64,000 bases of DNA from Singulisphaera sp. GP187 (GCA_945869475.1 CAMBOV010000002.1:62001-126000); one strand, 5' to 3'. Positions 19,075 through 29,829 are shown, counted from the stretch's first letter. The notes: generated from the sequence alone by a model not told the origin. Translations and numbers: made by a program.

Positions 19075-19902
19075 TTATCGGCGGCGGCGGGCTTTGGCGA
19101 AGTGACGCGATGCTGCAGGAGCGATCTTTTCGAGGGTGTCGGTGCCTGCTGCGGCGTTTTGCGCGTGCGCATTGAGTTGGGTGATCCGCTCGCGGGTTCG
19201 CTGAACTCCCACAACCCCCCCACCTTGCAGGTAGGCACTCGCAACGGCGTTGGCTTCTGAAAACAACCCGTCGAGGGTAATCGTGTTGGTCGTGGTGTCG
19301 ACTGAGATGCCACAGATGCCAAGGTCGCTGAGCAGCGAAACGACCGCGTCGATTCGCTCATCGTCGAGGGCGACTCCGCTGGCGACCATCGAAGCGAGGG
19401 CGCGGGTCGTGGTGATGTGGATCGGCTCGTTCAACCGTCGCATGTCGACCACCGCTTGCATCGCCGGTTCAAGTTTCTCGCGCGGCAGAATCTTGACCTC
19501 ACGACGAGTGCCGTTGAGCGAGAAGGTTCGAAGCGAAACGTTTGAGAGGGACGCGGCCATCGCGCGCCCTGTCGCAATGTTTCCAGCGGAATATGGATCA
19601 GAAGTGTCGCGCGCACGCTCTTCTTCGCTCGTCACTTTGTCGACCGATCCTCCGCCACTGCCGGGGTTGGCCGTCATCGCGCGCACCCCCATTTCGTGCA
19701 GCAACCAGAGACACGCCTGCATTGGTGGATCCGTCGCTGGGAGCGGTTTGGCGAGTCCGTGTGCGAGCACTCCACCGAGCGAGGCAAGCAACCCTTGTTT
19801 CGCAGCGAGCATCGGCACGAGTGTGTTTGCGAGCGCACCAAGCGTCTCTTGATTCTGCACTGTCAGTTCGATTCGCTGTCCGTTCAGAATAATGGATGCC
19901 AT
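19075..19902 (-). CDS. Hypothetical cytoplasmic protein
   Basis: I do not recognise this 275-residue protein. It begins MASIILNGQRIELTVQNQET, has no signal peptide or membrane helix, and ends in a basic tail (RHFAKARRRR). The middle has helical segments such as MQAVVDMRRLNEPIHITTT and a region ending VDTTTNTITLDGLFSEANAV. A TACTCT box lies 6 nt before the ATG, so a leaderless transcript is likely. It is followed by the FG-GAP gene but separated by 71 bp. Confidence 0.65.
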   Translation of the reverse strand: MASIILNGQRIELTVQNQETLGALANTLVPMLAAKQGLLASLGGVLAHGLAKPLPATDPPMQACLWLLHEMGVRAMTANPGSGGGSVDKVTSEEERARDTSDPYSAGNIATGRAMAASLSNVSLRTFSLNGTRREVKILPREKLEPAMQAVVDMRRLNEPIHITTTRALASMVASGVALDDERIDAVVSLLSDLGICGISVDTTTNTITLDGLFSEANAVASAYLQGGGVVGVQRTRERITQLNAHAQNAAAGTDTLEKIAPAASRHFAKARRRR

Positions 19903-19908
19903 AACGTG

Positions 19909-19914
19909 AGAGTA
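19909..19914 (-). promoter_or_regulatory. -10-like box TACTCT for the 19075-19902 gene
   Basis: The hexamer on the minus strand lies exactly 6 nt before the ATG at 19902. No Shine-Dalgarno sequence is visible. Confidence 0.45.
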
Positions 19915-19939
19915 GCGAAAGGTTCGCTGAGAGTGACGA

Positions 19940-21349
19940 TCAGTGGGGGCTCACCTTTGGCTCGCCGGTGGCTGGTATACCAACCACGTCAACGGCGATC
20001 ACACTGCTCACGCTGTCGGGAGCGATCACGGGAATTGAGATCGACCATCCATCGCCGAGGCGAGTCGCGCTCGAGACGAAACTTGTTGCACCGAGCATGC
20101 GCACCGCCACGATTTCGTTTTTCAGTGCGGGAATGACGAGTGAGTTGGTTGCGCCGTCGGCAGAAATCGGCCACTCGAAGACGTGCAGGTAGAGCCGCGT
20201 GCGCCCTTCTGCAAGACGCTTCTGTGTGCAACGACCAAACGGCGGCGCGGTGAAGGGGCTCGCAGCTGTTCCGTAGATCGCCTCACCGTTGGTTTCCATC
20301 CAGGTGCCGATGCGCGCGAGCCGTTCGATCGACGCAGCTGGAATTCGACCATCGGGTTGGGGTCCAACATTCAGCAAGAAGTTGCCGCCCTTGCTCGCGA
20401 TATCGCACAGCATCTGAATCATCGTCTCCGCGCTCTTCCAGTTCGTGTCGGACTGCTTCCAACCCCACGTGTCATTCATCGTCATGCAGGTTTCCCAGTC
20501 GCTCCCCGCGATGCCAGTCGCAGGAATCTCCTGCTCAGGTGTGCCGTAGTCGCCAGCCCATTCTCCTTCGCCGTTGAGTCCGGCCATCCCATTGCGACCC
20601 TTGTCGACGCGATTGTTGATGATGATGTCAGGGTCGAGAGAACGCACGTACTTCGCGAGATCGAGACCGCGCTCATGCGTCCAGGTGGATTCCCATTCGC
20701 CGTCGAACCAGAGAATGCCGATCTTTCCATATCGACCCGAGAGAAGTTCTTTCAGCTGCTCCTTCATGTATCCGACATACCGATCGAAGTCTGCATCTTC
20801 AGGATTGCGCGCATCACACTCGCGCTTGGGCAGATAGTCGCCGTGCGTCCAATCCATGATCGAGTGATAGAAGCAAAGTTGGATGCCGCCGCGCGCGCAC
20901 GCATCCGCGAGTTCTTTCAAGATGTCGCGCTTGAATGGCGTGGCCGTGACGTCGAATGATGAGACGCGCGAATCCCACAGTGCAAATCCATCGTGGTGTT
21001 TGGTTGTGATGACGATGTATTTCTGCCCCGCCATCTTTGCGATGCGCACCCATTCATCGCCGTCGAATTCGACTGGATTGAACTGCGCCTGCAGTGGCAT
21101 GTAGTCGAGGGGCGCAATGCGCCCTGTTTGCAGAATCCACTCGCCTGCTCCGCTGACTTCGGCTCCCTTCCACTGACCGCCGGGGATCGCATACAGCCCC
21201 CAGTGAATGAACATTCCAAAACGCGCCTCGCGAAACCATCCCATACGTCGATCGAGATCTTGCTGCTTTGCGGTTGGTTGCGGTGGCACCGCCTGCAGTG
21301 CAAGGCTCGCGACGGTCACGAGAGAGAGAGCGCAGTGAGCGATGATCAT
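19940..21349 (-). CDS. Secreted alpha-L-fucosidase (GH29)
   Basis: The 469-residue enzyme begins MIIAHCALSLVTVASLALQA, a signal peptide. It has strong GH29 motifs: ARFGMFIHWGLYAIPGG, YIVITTKHHDGFALWDS, and GILWFDGEWE, in which the Asp is the expected nucleophile. It hydrolyses terminal alpha-L-fucose from glycans in the periplasm or outside the cell. The start at 21349 gives a signal peptide; the longer frame overlaps the thioredoxin gene, whose stop is 4 bp away. The same organism makes GDP-fucose (gmd and fcl at 6.6-8.7 kb), so it may use environmental fucosylated polymers or remodel its own. Confidence 0.93.
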   Translation of the reverse strand: MIIAHCALSLVTVASLALQAVPPQPTAKQQDLDRRMGWFREARFGMFIHWGLYAIPGGQWKGAEVSGAGEWILQTGRIAPLDYMPLQAQFNPVEFDGDEWVRIAKMAGQKYIVITTKHHDGFALWDSRVSSFDVTATPFKRDILKELADACARGGIQLCFYHSIMDWTHGDYLPKRECDARNPEDADFDRYVGYMKEQLKELLSGRYGKIGILWFDGEWESTWTHERGLDLAKYVRSLDPDIIINNRVDKGRNGMAGLNGEGEWAGDYGTPEQEIPATGIAGSDWETCMTMNDTWGWKQSDTNWKSAETMIQMLCDIASKGGNFLLNVGPQPDGRIPAASIERLARIGTWMETNGEAIYGTAASPFTAPPFGRCTQKRLAEGRTRLYLHVFEWPISADGATNSLVIPALKNEIVAVRMLGATSFVSSATRLGDGWSISIPVIAPDSVSSVIAVDVVGIPATGEPKVSPH

Positions 21350-21353
21350 CCCG

Positions 21354-21920
21354 TCAGCGTACTGCGGGCGAATCAGCCGCGCGAAAAGCAGCGGTGAGTT
21401 GCGCGAGATCGTGCGAGCCCACAAGCATGGTTGAAAGTGTTCCGTCGCGACGAATCACAAAGATCGTTGGGATCACTTGCACCGAGTTGAATGGCTTCTT
21501 CATGCGAGGAGGCGATGCGACCATCGGGTAGTTCACAGGACTCGCCGCGAGGTACTTCGTGACCGTCGCTGCTGGTTCGCTCGAGATTCCCACGACGACC
21601 ACATCATCTGGAAAGGCGTTCACGAGGCTGATGAGGTTTGGGATCACCTTTCGACAGGGAGCGCACCACGTCGCCCAGAAGTCGAGAAAGACCACCTTTC
21701 CAGCAAGTTTTTCGGGTGAAATCTCACGACCATCGAGCGCGACGAGGTCGTAACTCAGTCGCGAAGAGTCGCTCGCGCCGGGGGTCACACCTGATGTCGC
21801 ATCCTCTGGTGACGATTGTTCAGCCAGCCATGCGCCGACTGCGAAACCCGCGATGAGAATCGACAGGCCGATGATGGCCACGCGCGAGGTACGGCCCGAT
21901 CGAACTGACTGCTGCTGCAT
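21354..21920 (-). CDS. TlpA/ResA-like membrane-anchored thioredoxin
   Basis: The 188-residue protein has an N-terminal signal anchor (VAIIGLSILIAGFAVGAWLA) and a periplasmic thioredoxin fold with the redox motif WCAPC inside VVFLDFWATWCAPCRKVIPN. A cis-Pro loop is visible at VIPTIFVIRRDG. Proteins of this type reduce or exchange disulfides in exported proteins or in cytochrome c assembly, which could serve the haem protein at 11491-15153; that link is only inference. It is 4 bp upstream of the fucosidase gene in the same direction and divergent from the MFS gene. Confidence 0.9.
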   Translation of the reverse strand: MQQQSVRSGRTSRVAIIGLSILIAGFAVGAWLAEQSSPEDATSGVTPGASDSSRLSYDLVALDGREISPEKLAGKVVFLDFWATWCAPCRKVIPNLISLVNAFPDDVVVVGISSEPAATVTKYLAASPVNYPMVASPPRMKKPFNSVQVIPTIFVIRRDGTLSTMLVGSHDLAQLTAAFRAADSPAVR

Positions 21921-21928
21921 GCGCGTCT

Positions 21929-21934
21929 TATACT
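21929..21934 (+). promoter_or_regulatory. -10-like box TATACT for the MFS gene
   Basis: The hexamer lies 3 nt before the first ATG and 6 nt before the second. The usual 6-nt spacing of a leaderless start favours the second ATG at 21941. It sits in a 17-20-bp gap shared with the divergent thioredoxin gene. Confidence 0.45.
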
Positions 21935-21940
21935 CGCATG

Positions 21941-23328
21941 ATGAACGTCGCGAGCGAATCCGCTGGTTCGAATCGACGCTGGCTCACACTCGTGGCGATG
22001 ACCGGATCGCTCTCGATGATCATGCTCGACTCGACGATCATCGGCGTTGCGCTGCCCCACATTCAATCGTCCCTCGAGATGGATGCCACCACGCGCGCGT
22101 GGTCGGTGAATGGATACCTCGTCGCTCTCGCCTCGTGGGTCGCACTCGGTGGACGACTCGGCGACCGCATCGGTCGCGTCGCTGCCTTCCGCATCGGCAT
22201 GATCGGATTCGTTGCCGCATCGGTCGCTTGTGCGCTCGCGCCGACAGGATGGGCTTTCGTCGCCGCGCGCGTTGCGCAAGGGCTCTTCGCAGCGACGATG
22301 CAACCGGCGAGCGCGGCGATCGTCATCGACAGTTTTCCCGCGCAACAGCGTGGGCGCGCGATGGCAACGTATGCAGGTATCTCGCTGCTCTTTCTCGCGG
22401 GGGGTCCACTGATCGGCGGCGCACTCGTCGAATATGCCTCGTGGCAATGGTGTTTCTGGCTCAACATTCCAATTTCGATTCTCTCACTCTCGCTCACGGT
22501 TGCACTTCGACTGCGCGTTGCGCGCGGCGCGGCACGGCGCACCGATTGGCTCTCTGCACTCTTGCTCTGCTGCGGCATCCCAACGTTGATTGTCGGACTG
22601 CAAGAGATCGGGCTTCGTGGGATTCACACGGCAGAGTCTGTTCTGCCAACACTGATGGGCGCAGTCATGCTCACGGTTTTTGTGTGCCGTCAACTTTGTT
22701 TGAGCGAACCACTCATCGACCTGCGACTGCTGCGCGACCGCGGGCTCTTGGGCGATGCGCTCGTGCTCTTCCTCTTGCAAGCGATCAACGTCGGTCAAGC
22801 CATCTATGGATCGATGTTCCTGCAGACGGTGCTCGACTTCACTCCACTGCAAGCGGGGCTCGGCTCGCTGCCGCTGCTCGTGCCAGTCTTGATCGTCGTG
22901 CACTTTGCTGGACGGCTCTACGACAAACGCGGCCCGCGTCTTCCGCTGCTCATCGGACTCTCCTTTGCAACGCTCGGCGCCATTATTGAAGCCGCGGGTG
23001 TCTACCTTCTGAGTTACCCGACGCTCGCCGTCGGGATGTTTTTTTTCGGCACAGGATGCGGCTTCGCGATGAGTCCAGCAAATGCTGATGCGCTCGGGCG
23101 GGTTTCGCCGCAGCAGCGCGGTGAAGCGAGCGGTATCGTGCAAACGATGCGGCAGGTTGGTGCGACCACCGGCGTCGCAGCGATGGTGATTGCGATGCAT
23201 CTCATCCCCGAAAACCCTTCTGAGAGTGGTGAACTCTCACCGATGGCATTCGCTCTTGGATTCAGCGTGCACATCGTGCTCGCGGCAACCGCCCTCATCT
23301 GCGGCTGGTTTTTGATTCACCCCGCGGT

Positions 23329-23353
<25 letters not shown>
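21941..23353 (+). CDS. MFS efflux transporter, DHA2 (EmrB/QacA) type
   Basis: The 470-residue protein has about 14 transmembrane helices. It carries the antiporter segment MLDSTIIGVALPHIQSSL and the loop GRLGDRIGR (motif A) typical of DHA2 drug/proton antiporters. It probably exports small lipophilic compounds using the proton gradient. I chose the second of two ATGs (MNVASESAGS) because the TATACT box is only 3 nt from the first. No TetR-like regulator or membrane-fusion protein is adjacent. The last 25 bp overlap the convergent ABC ATPase gene. Confidence 0.88.
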
Positions 23354-24411
<1,058 letters not shown>

Positions 24412-24417
24412 AGAAGA

Positions 24418-24423
24418 AGGATA
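24418..24423 (-). promoter_or_regulatory. -10-like box TATCCT for the ABC ATPase gene
   Basis: On the minus strand the hexamer lies 6 nt before the GTG at 24411. It shares the 38-bp divergent gap with the TACACT box of the DciA-like gene. Confidence 0.4.
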
Positions 24424-24433
24424 GCGGTCGCTT

Positions 24434-24439
24434 TACACT
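24434..24439 (+). promoter_or_regulatory. -10-like box TACACT for the DciA-like gene
   Basis: The hexamer lies 10 nt before the ATG at 24450, leaving little or no leader. Confidence 0.4.
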
Positions 24440-24449
24440 GTCTGCGCGC

Positions 24450-24821
24450 ATGAGTGAACGGCTCGATCATCTTCGTGATCTTCAGAAATGGCGCGGGATG
24501 GCTGCGGGTGGTCGTCGCACGGCGATCCCAACCGATTCGATTCGAAGTGAGATCTCACGTTTCAAGGGCGAGATCGAGCGTCGCAGCGCGCGCTTTGGAA
24601 ACGCAGCCGAGGTGTGGGCGCGGCTGATTCCAGAGCAGGTGCGATCGGATACTCGACTCGCAGGACTCTCTGGCGGAGTGCTCACGGTCGTCACAGGTTC
24701 GGCCGCGACGAGCTACACACTCGATCGACTCTTGCGCGGCGGCATCGACCATCAGATTCTCATCGCGACCAACGGCAAGATTATCCGTGTGAAGCTGCGC
24801 GTTGGAAAAGTCGAGGGCTGA
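24450..24821 (+). CDS. DUF721/DciA-like protein
   Basis: The 123-residue protein resembles the DUF721/DciA family. A helical N-terminus leads to VWARLIPEQVRSDTRLAGLS, then GGVLTVVTGSAATSYTLDRL and a C-terminal IIRVKLRVG strand. Family members include the DciA loader of the replicative helicase DnaB in bacteria that lack DnaC. I start at ATG 24450 (MSERLDHLRD), since the upstream part of the frame overlaps the divergent promoter region. ParB lies 34 kb away. The helicase-loading role is inferred from family membership only. Confidence 0.7.
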   Translation: MSERLDHLRDLQKWRGMAAGGRRTAIPTDSIRSEISRFKGEIERRSARFGNAAEVWARLIPEQVRSDTRLAGLSGGVLTVVTGSAATSYTLDRLLRGGIDHQILIATNGKIIRVKLRVGKVEG

Positions 24822-24850
24822 GCGCGCGGGTTGCGCCCGCCGTGCCAGAC

Positions 24851-25243
24851 TCACAGCGCCTGCGCTCGAAAGTTCTCAGGCAACGCGCACACCTTGCCCG
24901 CGCGATCAATGCACGCGAGCGTTGTCTCGCCGACCACAAGTTCGTGACCGCCACGCATGAGTCGGTAGGAGTGTTCAAGTTTCACGTGTCCGACGTCAAC
25001 GAGTGTTGTCTCGAGTGCGAGCAACTCGTCGTAGCGCGCCGGACTTCGGTAGCGCACCGTGAGCCGCGTGACCGCGAGAAAGCATCCTGCCGCTTCAAAG
25101 GCTGCGTATGTTGTGCCGCTCTGCCGCAGCAATTCGGTGCGTCCCATCTCAAACCAGATGGGATAGACCGTGTGATGCACGACACCCATTGGGTCACACT
25201 CGCAGTAACGAGCGCGCACTTCGATTGTGTGACATTGCGGCAT
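24851..25243 (-). CDS. Acyl-CoA thioesterase, YbgC/4HBT type
   Basis: The 130-residue hotdog-fold protein has the signature YCECDPMGVVHHTVYPIWFE, in which the Asp is the expected catalytic residue, followed by GRTELLRQSG. It hydrolyses acyl-CoA thioesters in the cytoplasm; substrate range cannot be read from sequence. A Shine-Dalgarno-like AAAGGG lies 3-4 nt before the ATG. It is not tightly linked to the neighbouring mnmE gene (44 bp) but could be co-transcribed. Confidence 0.9.
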   Translation of the reverse strand: MPQCHTIEVRARYCECDPMGVVHHTVYPIWFEMGRTELLRQSGTTYAAFEAAGCFLAVTRLTVRYRSPARYDELLALETTLVDVGHVKLEHSYRLMRGGHELVVGETTLACIDRAGKVCALPENFRAQAL

Positions 25244-25287
25244 AGCCCTTTCTTATAGCGCACTTCGCGCATGCGATGTGACACGCT

Positions 25288-26724
25288 TCACTTACCGATA
25301 CAGAATCGCGCGAAGAGCGCGCCAAGAACATCGTCTGCCGTGCGGTGCCCAGCGACGACTCCAAGCGCATCGAGAGCTTCACGCAAATCAGTCGCGATCA
25401 ACTCAGCAGGCTCGGCAGCGCGACGACCCGAGTCGATGCAGAGTTGCGCAGTGACCCGCGCGCGCGCCATCGCGGTCATCGCCTGCGCAATCGCTGCGCG
25501 GTGGCGCGCGAGCAAGACCGGTGCCTCGCGCGCTCCGCCGATCCATCCACTCGCATCGATGTACTGCGTTAGCGCCTCACGAAGATCGTCGATGCCCTCG
25601 CCTGTGATCGCGCTCGTCACGGTGCCACCGAGTGCGACCGCATGCGCGCGACCTGTGGCATCTGCACGGTCGGCCTTCGTCCAGACGGTGATCATGCGCG
25701 CACTATCCACTGGATGCGCTTGCGCACGCACCGGCACACAGTGCAATTGAAGGGTCGCCGCCGCAAGCGCGTGATATGCGACCTCTTGCATCTGCTGCGC
25801 GAGAGCATGCTGCGCCTCTTCGATTCCAGGCAGATCCATCAGAAGCACTTCGCGACCTCGGTGCAGTTTCAATGGTTCGACAATCGCGTCGCGAGTCGAT
25901 CCTGCGTGTGCGGATGCGACGACGCGCACGCGGCCGAGAAGTGCATTGAAAAGACTCGACTTTCCCGCGTTCGTATCGCCTCGCAGTGCGATCACTGGCA
26001 GTGACTGCAGTGACTCTTCTGGGGTTGTGCCATCGAGGAGTGCATCGAGGGTCTTCTGCAAGAGCTCGAGCGTCGCGCATAATTCTGCTGCGGTGATCGC
26101 CACGACATCTTCTTGATCACTGAAGTCGATACCCGCCTCGACGAGCGCGAGTGCTCCGGTGAGTTCTTCAGCCGCTGCTGCCGCGACAATCCCAACGTGT
26201 CCTGTACGCAATGTTCGTGCAGCGGCGAGTTGCGCGTCAGACTCGGCGCTGATCGAAAGGGCGATCGCCTCGGCGTCATCCATCGCCAGTCGACCATTGA
26301 GATAGGCGCGCGCACTGAATTCGCCTGCGATGGCTCGTCGCGCGCTCGCCTGTGCGGGCGACTGTGCACTCGCCTGCGCGATCGACCCAGCGCAGAGTGC
26401 ATCAACGAGTGCGGTGAGCAGCGCGGGTTGACCCGCAACGAGAAACTCAACGGTGTCCTGACCCGTAAAACTCTGCGGACCAACCATCACCAGCGCGAGT
26501 GTTGGCAGTTCGATTGCGACGTGTGCCACAACCACACGCACACGTAGTGATTGAATGCTTCGGTTGCCGATGAGCTCACCCCGCGCAAGACGCGCGCGCA
26601 CGATTGCGAAGGCATCATCACCGGTGATTCGCACGATGCCACGCGCGGCAAAGCCGGGCGGCGACGAGATCGCGACGATCGCATCCGTTGAGGTTGCGAC
26701 ACTCTCCCACTGCATCTCGTTCAC
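25288..26724 (-). CDS. mnmE: tRNA modification GTPase MnmE
   Basis: The 478-residue protein has the MnmE layout. The N-terminal tetrahydrofolate-binding domain contains GRIVRIT-like ARGIVRITGD and FTGQDTVEF. The GTPase domain follows with G1 GDTNAGKSS, G3 DLPG and G4 TKAD. It ends in FARFCIGK, the universal C-terminal CxGK. With MnmG it installs the 5-carboxymethylaminomethyl group on wobble uridine of several tRNAs. The start is GTG at 26724, overlapping the yidC stop as GTGA, and yidC-mnmE adjacency is conserved in many bacteria. MnmG is not in the window. Confidence 0.95.
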   Translation of the reverse strand: MNEMQWESVATSTDAIVAISSPPGFAARGIVRITGDDAFAIVRARLARGELIGNRSIQSLRVRVVVAHVAIELPTLALVMVGPQSFTGQDTVEFLVAGQPALLTALVDALCAGSIAQASAQSPAQASARRAIAGEFSARAYLNGRLAMDDAEAIALSISAESDAQLAAARTLRTGHVGIVAAAAAEELTGALALVEAGIDFSDQEDVVAITAAELCATLELLQKTLDALLDGTTPEESLQSLPVIALRGDTNAGKSSLFNALLGRVRVVASAHAGSTRDAIVEPLKLHRGREVLLMDLPGIEEAQHALAQQMQEVAYHALAAATLQLHCVPVRAQAHPVDSARMITVWTKADRADATGRAHAVALGGTVTSAITGEGIDDLREALTQYIDASGWIGGAREAPVLLARHRAAIAQAMTAMARARVTAQLCIDSGRRAAEPAELIATDLREALDALGVVAGHRTADDVLGALFARFCIGK

Positions 26725-28985
26725 CCGCGATCTTTGAACGACTTGCTGCTCTTCCGTTTCTCTTGTGCGCGGTCCATCGCCTTGGCGTACAGGCGACCGA
26801 TCGCATCACGTGTCTTCGATGGCTTGGCGGCGACCACGGGAGCCTTCGCCGCCTCTTCGATGTGCCGACGCACCATCTTGCTCTCCCAGATTCCAACGAG
26901 CGTCGACGTCATGATGTACAGCGTCAGACCCGATGGCGCGGCGTAGAGCATGATCGGGAACATGACGACCGTCATGACACGCATCATCTTCTGTTGCTGC
27001 TCTTGCTCCGCGCTCATCTTGGTCGATGGCGGCGGCGCCATGTACTTCTGTTGCACATAGAACACCGCACCCATCAACAATGGAAGCACGTTGATGCTGT
27101 TCAGCGTGAAGATGTAGAGATTGATCGAGACTGGTAGTGGAATGAATCGATCCTGCGCGCTGAGATCGCCCAGAAACTCCCATCCGCCGAAGAGTTGAAA
27201 GAGCCCGAAGAACGCTGGCTGTTGTCGCAATTCGAAGGCGAGGTAGAGCACGGCATACAGCGCCATCCAGATGGGCATCTGCAAGAACGTTGGCAAGAGT
27301 CCGCCGACGCATCCAAGGGGATTGACGCCCTTCTCTTTATAGAGACGCATCTGCTCCTGCTGCATGCGCTTTGGATCGTCGCCATAGCGCGCCTTCAGTG
27401 CCTCGAGCTCTGGCTTCATCTCGGAGAGCCCGCGCGTGACTTGCTGCATCTGAATCTGCGACTTCTTACTGATGGGATGCAGAATCAGTCGCACCACGAG
27501 CACGAGCACGATGATCGCGATTCCCCAATCGAAGACGAGATAGTCGTGCAAGAAATCAAGAAAGATCACCATCAGATTCGCGAGCCACGCAAAGGTGCAC
27601 CACGAACAACATCCGCCCATCGAATAGACGATGAGTCCCGACATCTCGAGCAGGCTGTAGGGAGCATCGTTTGCAAGAACCGAGTGCTTGAGCGGACCCG
27701 CGAAGACACCCATTGAAAAATCGGCTGATTGACCTGCGGCAACTTCGCGCGGCGGCGAGTGCAACTCGATAAAGAGCGTCGCTTCGAGAGTCGCATCCTG
27801 CGCACTTGGATCGCCCAGCGATGCACGAATGAGCGCGACTGAGTCTGCGAGAGACTTGCTCGGCGCACTGCCCGCCGGAGTGCCGGTCGCTGCTGACATC
27901 GGCGCGTGCACGGCAAGTGCGAAATAACGATTGGTCGTGCCGAACCAACTCAGGCGTTGGTCCTGCGCCTTCTGCTCAACGCTCGGCCAAACATCAAACT
28001 TTCCTGCGGTCACATTCTTGACGACCTCGGCTCGTTCAAGCATCGCATCGTGGGTGATGACGGATGACTGCGCTGGATCGCGCCGCTCACTCATGAGATA
28101 ACCGAACTGCAGACGACGGATATCCATCATCTCGTTGGCGCGCGCTGTGAGATCGCTCGGTCCATACTGCACGAGCCGCACGGTGCGAGCAACGCTTGAA
28201 AGGTTGTCGACCGTTTGGTTGAGCACGATGTCGTACCCCGCTCCTTCAGTCGGTCGAACCGTGTACGTGCGGCGAATACGAAGCACGGGCGTGCCCGCTT
28301 CGTCGGTGAGGGTCGTCTCGAATGTGCCGACCGCGAGTTCTGACCAGACCCTTCCAAAGAGCGATGTGACTTGCCCATCGACGTCGATCGAGTGTGCAGC
28401 CAAGATCGGCACGGCGAAGCGCGCGAGTGTGCCGACTTCATTCAATGCGTACCGCTGAGTCGCGGCTGGCAGTGGAGGCACGATCGGAGCGTTTGCCGCG
28501 ACTGCCCGAGCGTGACGAAGTGCCGCTTGTCGATCGACCGCATTCATCCAGAACTCACTGAAGACGATGCGCGAGATTCCAGCGCCTGATGGCGCGAACT
28601 CGATCGCAAACCGATCCGTTGATGGATCGAGCGATCCAAGAACCGCTGGAGTGGTGATCGGCGCACCCGATAAACGCGCGATCAGTTTCGACGCGGGAGG
28701 AACGACTGTCGGCGCAAGTGCTGAGAGTGCTGGCGTTGCAGCCACTGCCGCAACTGGAGCAACTGCCGTAACTGGAGCAACTGGCGTTGCAGGTGTCGCC
28801 GCCACAGGCGCGGCTTGTGGCGCAGGTGTCGTTGTCGTCGCAGGTGTCGCCTGCGTCGCCGCAGTCGAAAAGTCGCTCCTTCGCCTGGGGCCCTTCCCTT
28901 GCCCGTAAAAGACAACAAGCACGATGCCGATGGCGAAAGACACCACTGCAACTGTGAGTAAAAACCGCTTCGTACCTTTGTTCAT
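26721..28985 (-). CDS. yidC: Membrane protein insertase YidC
   Basis: The 754-residue protein begins MNKGTKRFLLTVAVVSFAIG, the first membrane helix. An Ala/Pro/Val/Thr-rich linker (residues about 40-80) and a large periplasmic domain follow, then the conserved insertase core with WGIAIIVLVLVVRLILHPIS and QQEQMRLYKEKGVNPLGC. It inserts and folds inner-membrane proteins alone or with SecYEG. I start at ATG 28985 because the frame upstream lies over the phosphoesterase 3' region. It is coupled to mnmE by a 4-bp overlap. The usual upstream rpmH-rnpA pair is absent. Confidence 0.96.
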   Translation of the reverse strand: MNKGTKRFLLTVAVVSFAIGIVLVVFYGQGKGPRRRSDFSTAATQATPATTTTPAPQAAPVAATPATPVAPVTAVAPVAAVAATPALSALAPTVVPPASKLIARLSGAPITTPAVLGSLDPSTDRFAIEFAPSGAGISRIVFSEFWMNAVDRQAALRHARAVAANAPIVPPLPAATQRYALNEVGTLARFAVPILAAHSIDVDGQVTSLFGRVWSELAVGTFETTLTDEAGTPVLRIRRTYTVRPTEGAGYDIVLNQTVDNLSSVARTVRLVQYGPSDLTARANEMMDIRRLQFGYLMSERRDPAQSSVITHDAMLERAEVVKNVTAGKFDVWPSVEQKAQDQRLSWFGTTNRYFALAVHAPMSAATGTPAGSAPSKSLADSVALIRASLGDPSAQDATLEATLFIELHSPPREVAAGQSADFSMGVFAGPLKHSVLANDAPYSLLEMSGLIVYSMGGCCSWCTFAWLANLMVIFLDFLHDYLVFDWGIAIIVLVLVVRLILHPISKKSQIQMQQVTRGLSEMKPELEALKARYGDDPKRMQQEQMRLYKEKGVNPLGCVGGLLPTFLQMPIWMALYAVLYLAFELRQQPAFFGLFQLFGGWEFLGDLSAQDRFIPLPVSINLYIFTLNSINVLPLLMGAVFYVQQKYMAPPPSTKMSAEQEQQQKMMRVMTVVMFPIMLYAAPSGLTLYIMTSTLVGIWESKMVRRHIEEAAKAPVVAAKPSKTRDAIGRLYAKAMDRAQEKRKSSKSFKDRG

Positions 28986-29016
28986 TTCGCGTTTCACGTG
29001 TGACCTCGAAGAAAAA

Positions 29017-29829
29017 TCAGCGGCCTTCGAGCAGTCGCTCGCCAAGCCAGTTATTGAGATCATCGATCGCCGCGATCTTTGCGACCGTTCGTTCGATGTC
29101 GTAGTCCAAACGCAAGAACTGAACCGACTGTGGTTCGAAGTTCTCGCCCGTTTCAAGAATTGCGTACGAAGCGCGCGGATCAAGATCGCGCGGCTGTCCA
29201 ACCGATCCAGGATTCACAATGACTGGATCCTGATCTGAAAATGTGTACATCCCGTCAGCCATCTCAGCCGCTGGAAGAAAATCAGGATCATCGGTGAACA
29301 CCCCAGGAACGTGCGTGTGACCAACCAAGCACACCCGCGAGGGCTTCATCCGCGCAAAGATGTCGCGCAGCTTCTTGCTCGCGTTGAGAGGGTCCTCAGG
29401 AAAGATGTATTCATTGATCGGACGGCGCGGCGATCCATGCACGCATAGAAATGGACCAAACTGCACGCGAACACGAAGTTGTCCCAAGAAATCCCAGCGG
29501 CGCACCGCCTCGTCGCGGTCATAGCTCGCGTCCGCATTGCCATTGGCGTGCTTGGGCGGCTCAAGCTGTCGGCGAGTCCAGTAGGCGGCAGCCTCGGCTG
29601 ACGCGTTGAAGTTCGTCGGCTCATACAGCACGCCGAAATCGTGGTTGCCCATCAAGCTCCACTCGCAGCGTGTGGCAACGAGATCGACGCATTCCTTTGG
29701 ATCGGGCCCATAGCCCACGATGTCACCAAGCGAGAGAATGCGATCAACGCCACGACGATCGATATCCGCCAGCACGGTCTCGAGTGCCGAGAGATTCGAG
29801 TGGATGTCGCTGATGAGTGCCGTTCGCAT
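29017..29829 (-). CDS. Calcineurin-like metallophosphoesterase
   Basis: The 270-residue protein carries all metal-binding motifs of the family: DIHSN near the N-terminus, GDIVGYGPDP, GNHD, and GHTHVPG, followed by NPGSVGQPRD. It resembles YfcE/PrpE-like phosphoesterases that act on phosphodiesters or phosphoproteins in the cytoplasm; the true substrate is unknown. A GGGAAA sequence lies about 4 nt before the ATG. It is divergent from lpdA and 31 bp upstream of yidC in the same direction. Confidence 0.9.
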   Translation of the reverse strand: MRTALISDIHSNLSALETVLADIDRRGVDRILSLGDIVGYGPDPKECVDLVATRCEWSLMGNHDFGVLYEPTNFNASAEAAAYWTRRQLEPPKHANGNADASYDRDEAVRRWDFLGQLRVRVQFGPFLCVHGSPRRPINEYIFPEDPLNASKKLRDIFARMKPSRVCLVGHTHVPGVFTDDPDFLPAAEMADGMYTFSDQDPVIVNPGSVGQPRDLDPRASYAILETGENFEPQSVQFLRLDYDIERTVAKIAAIDDLNNWLGERLLEGR

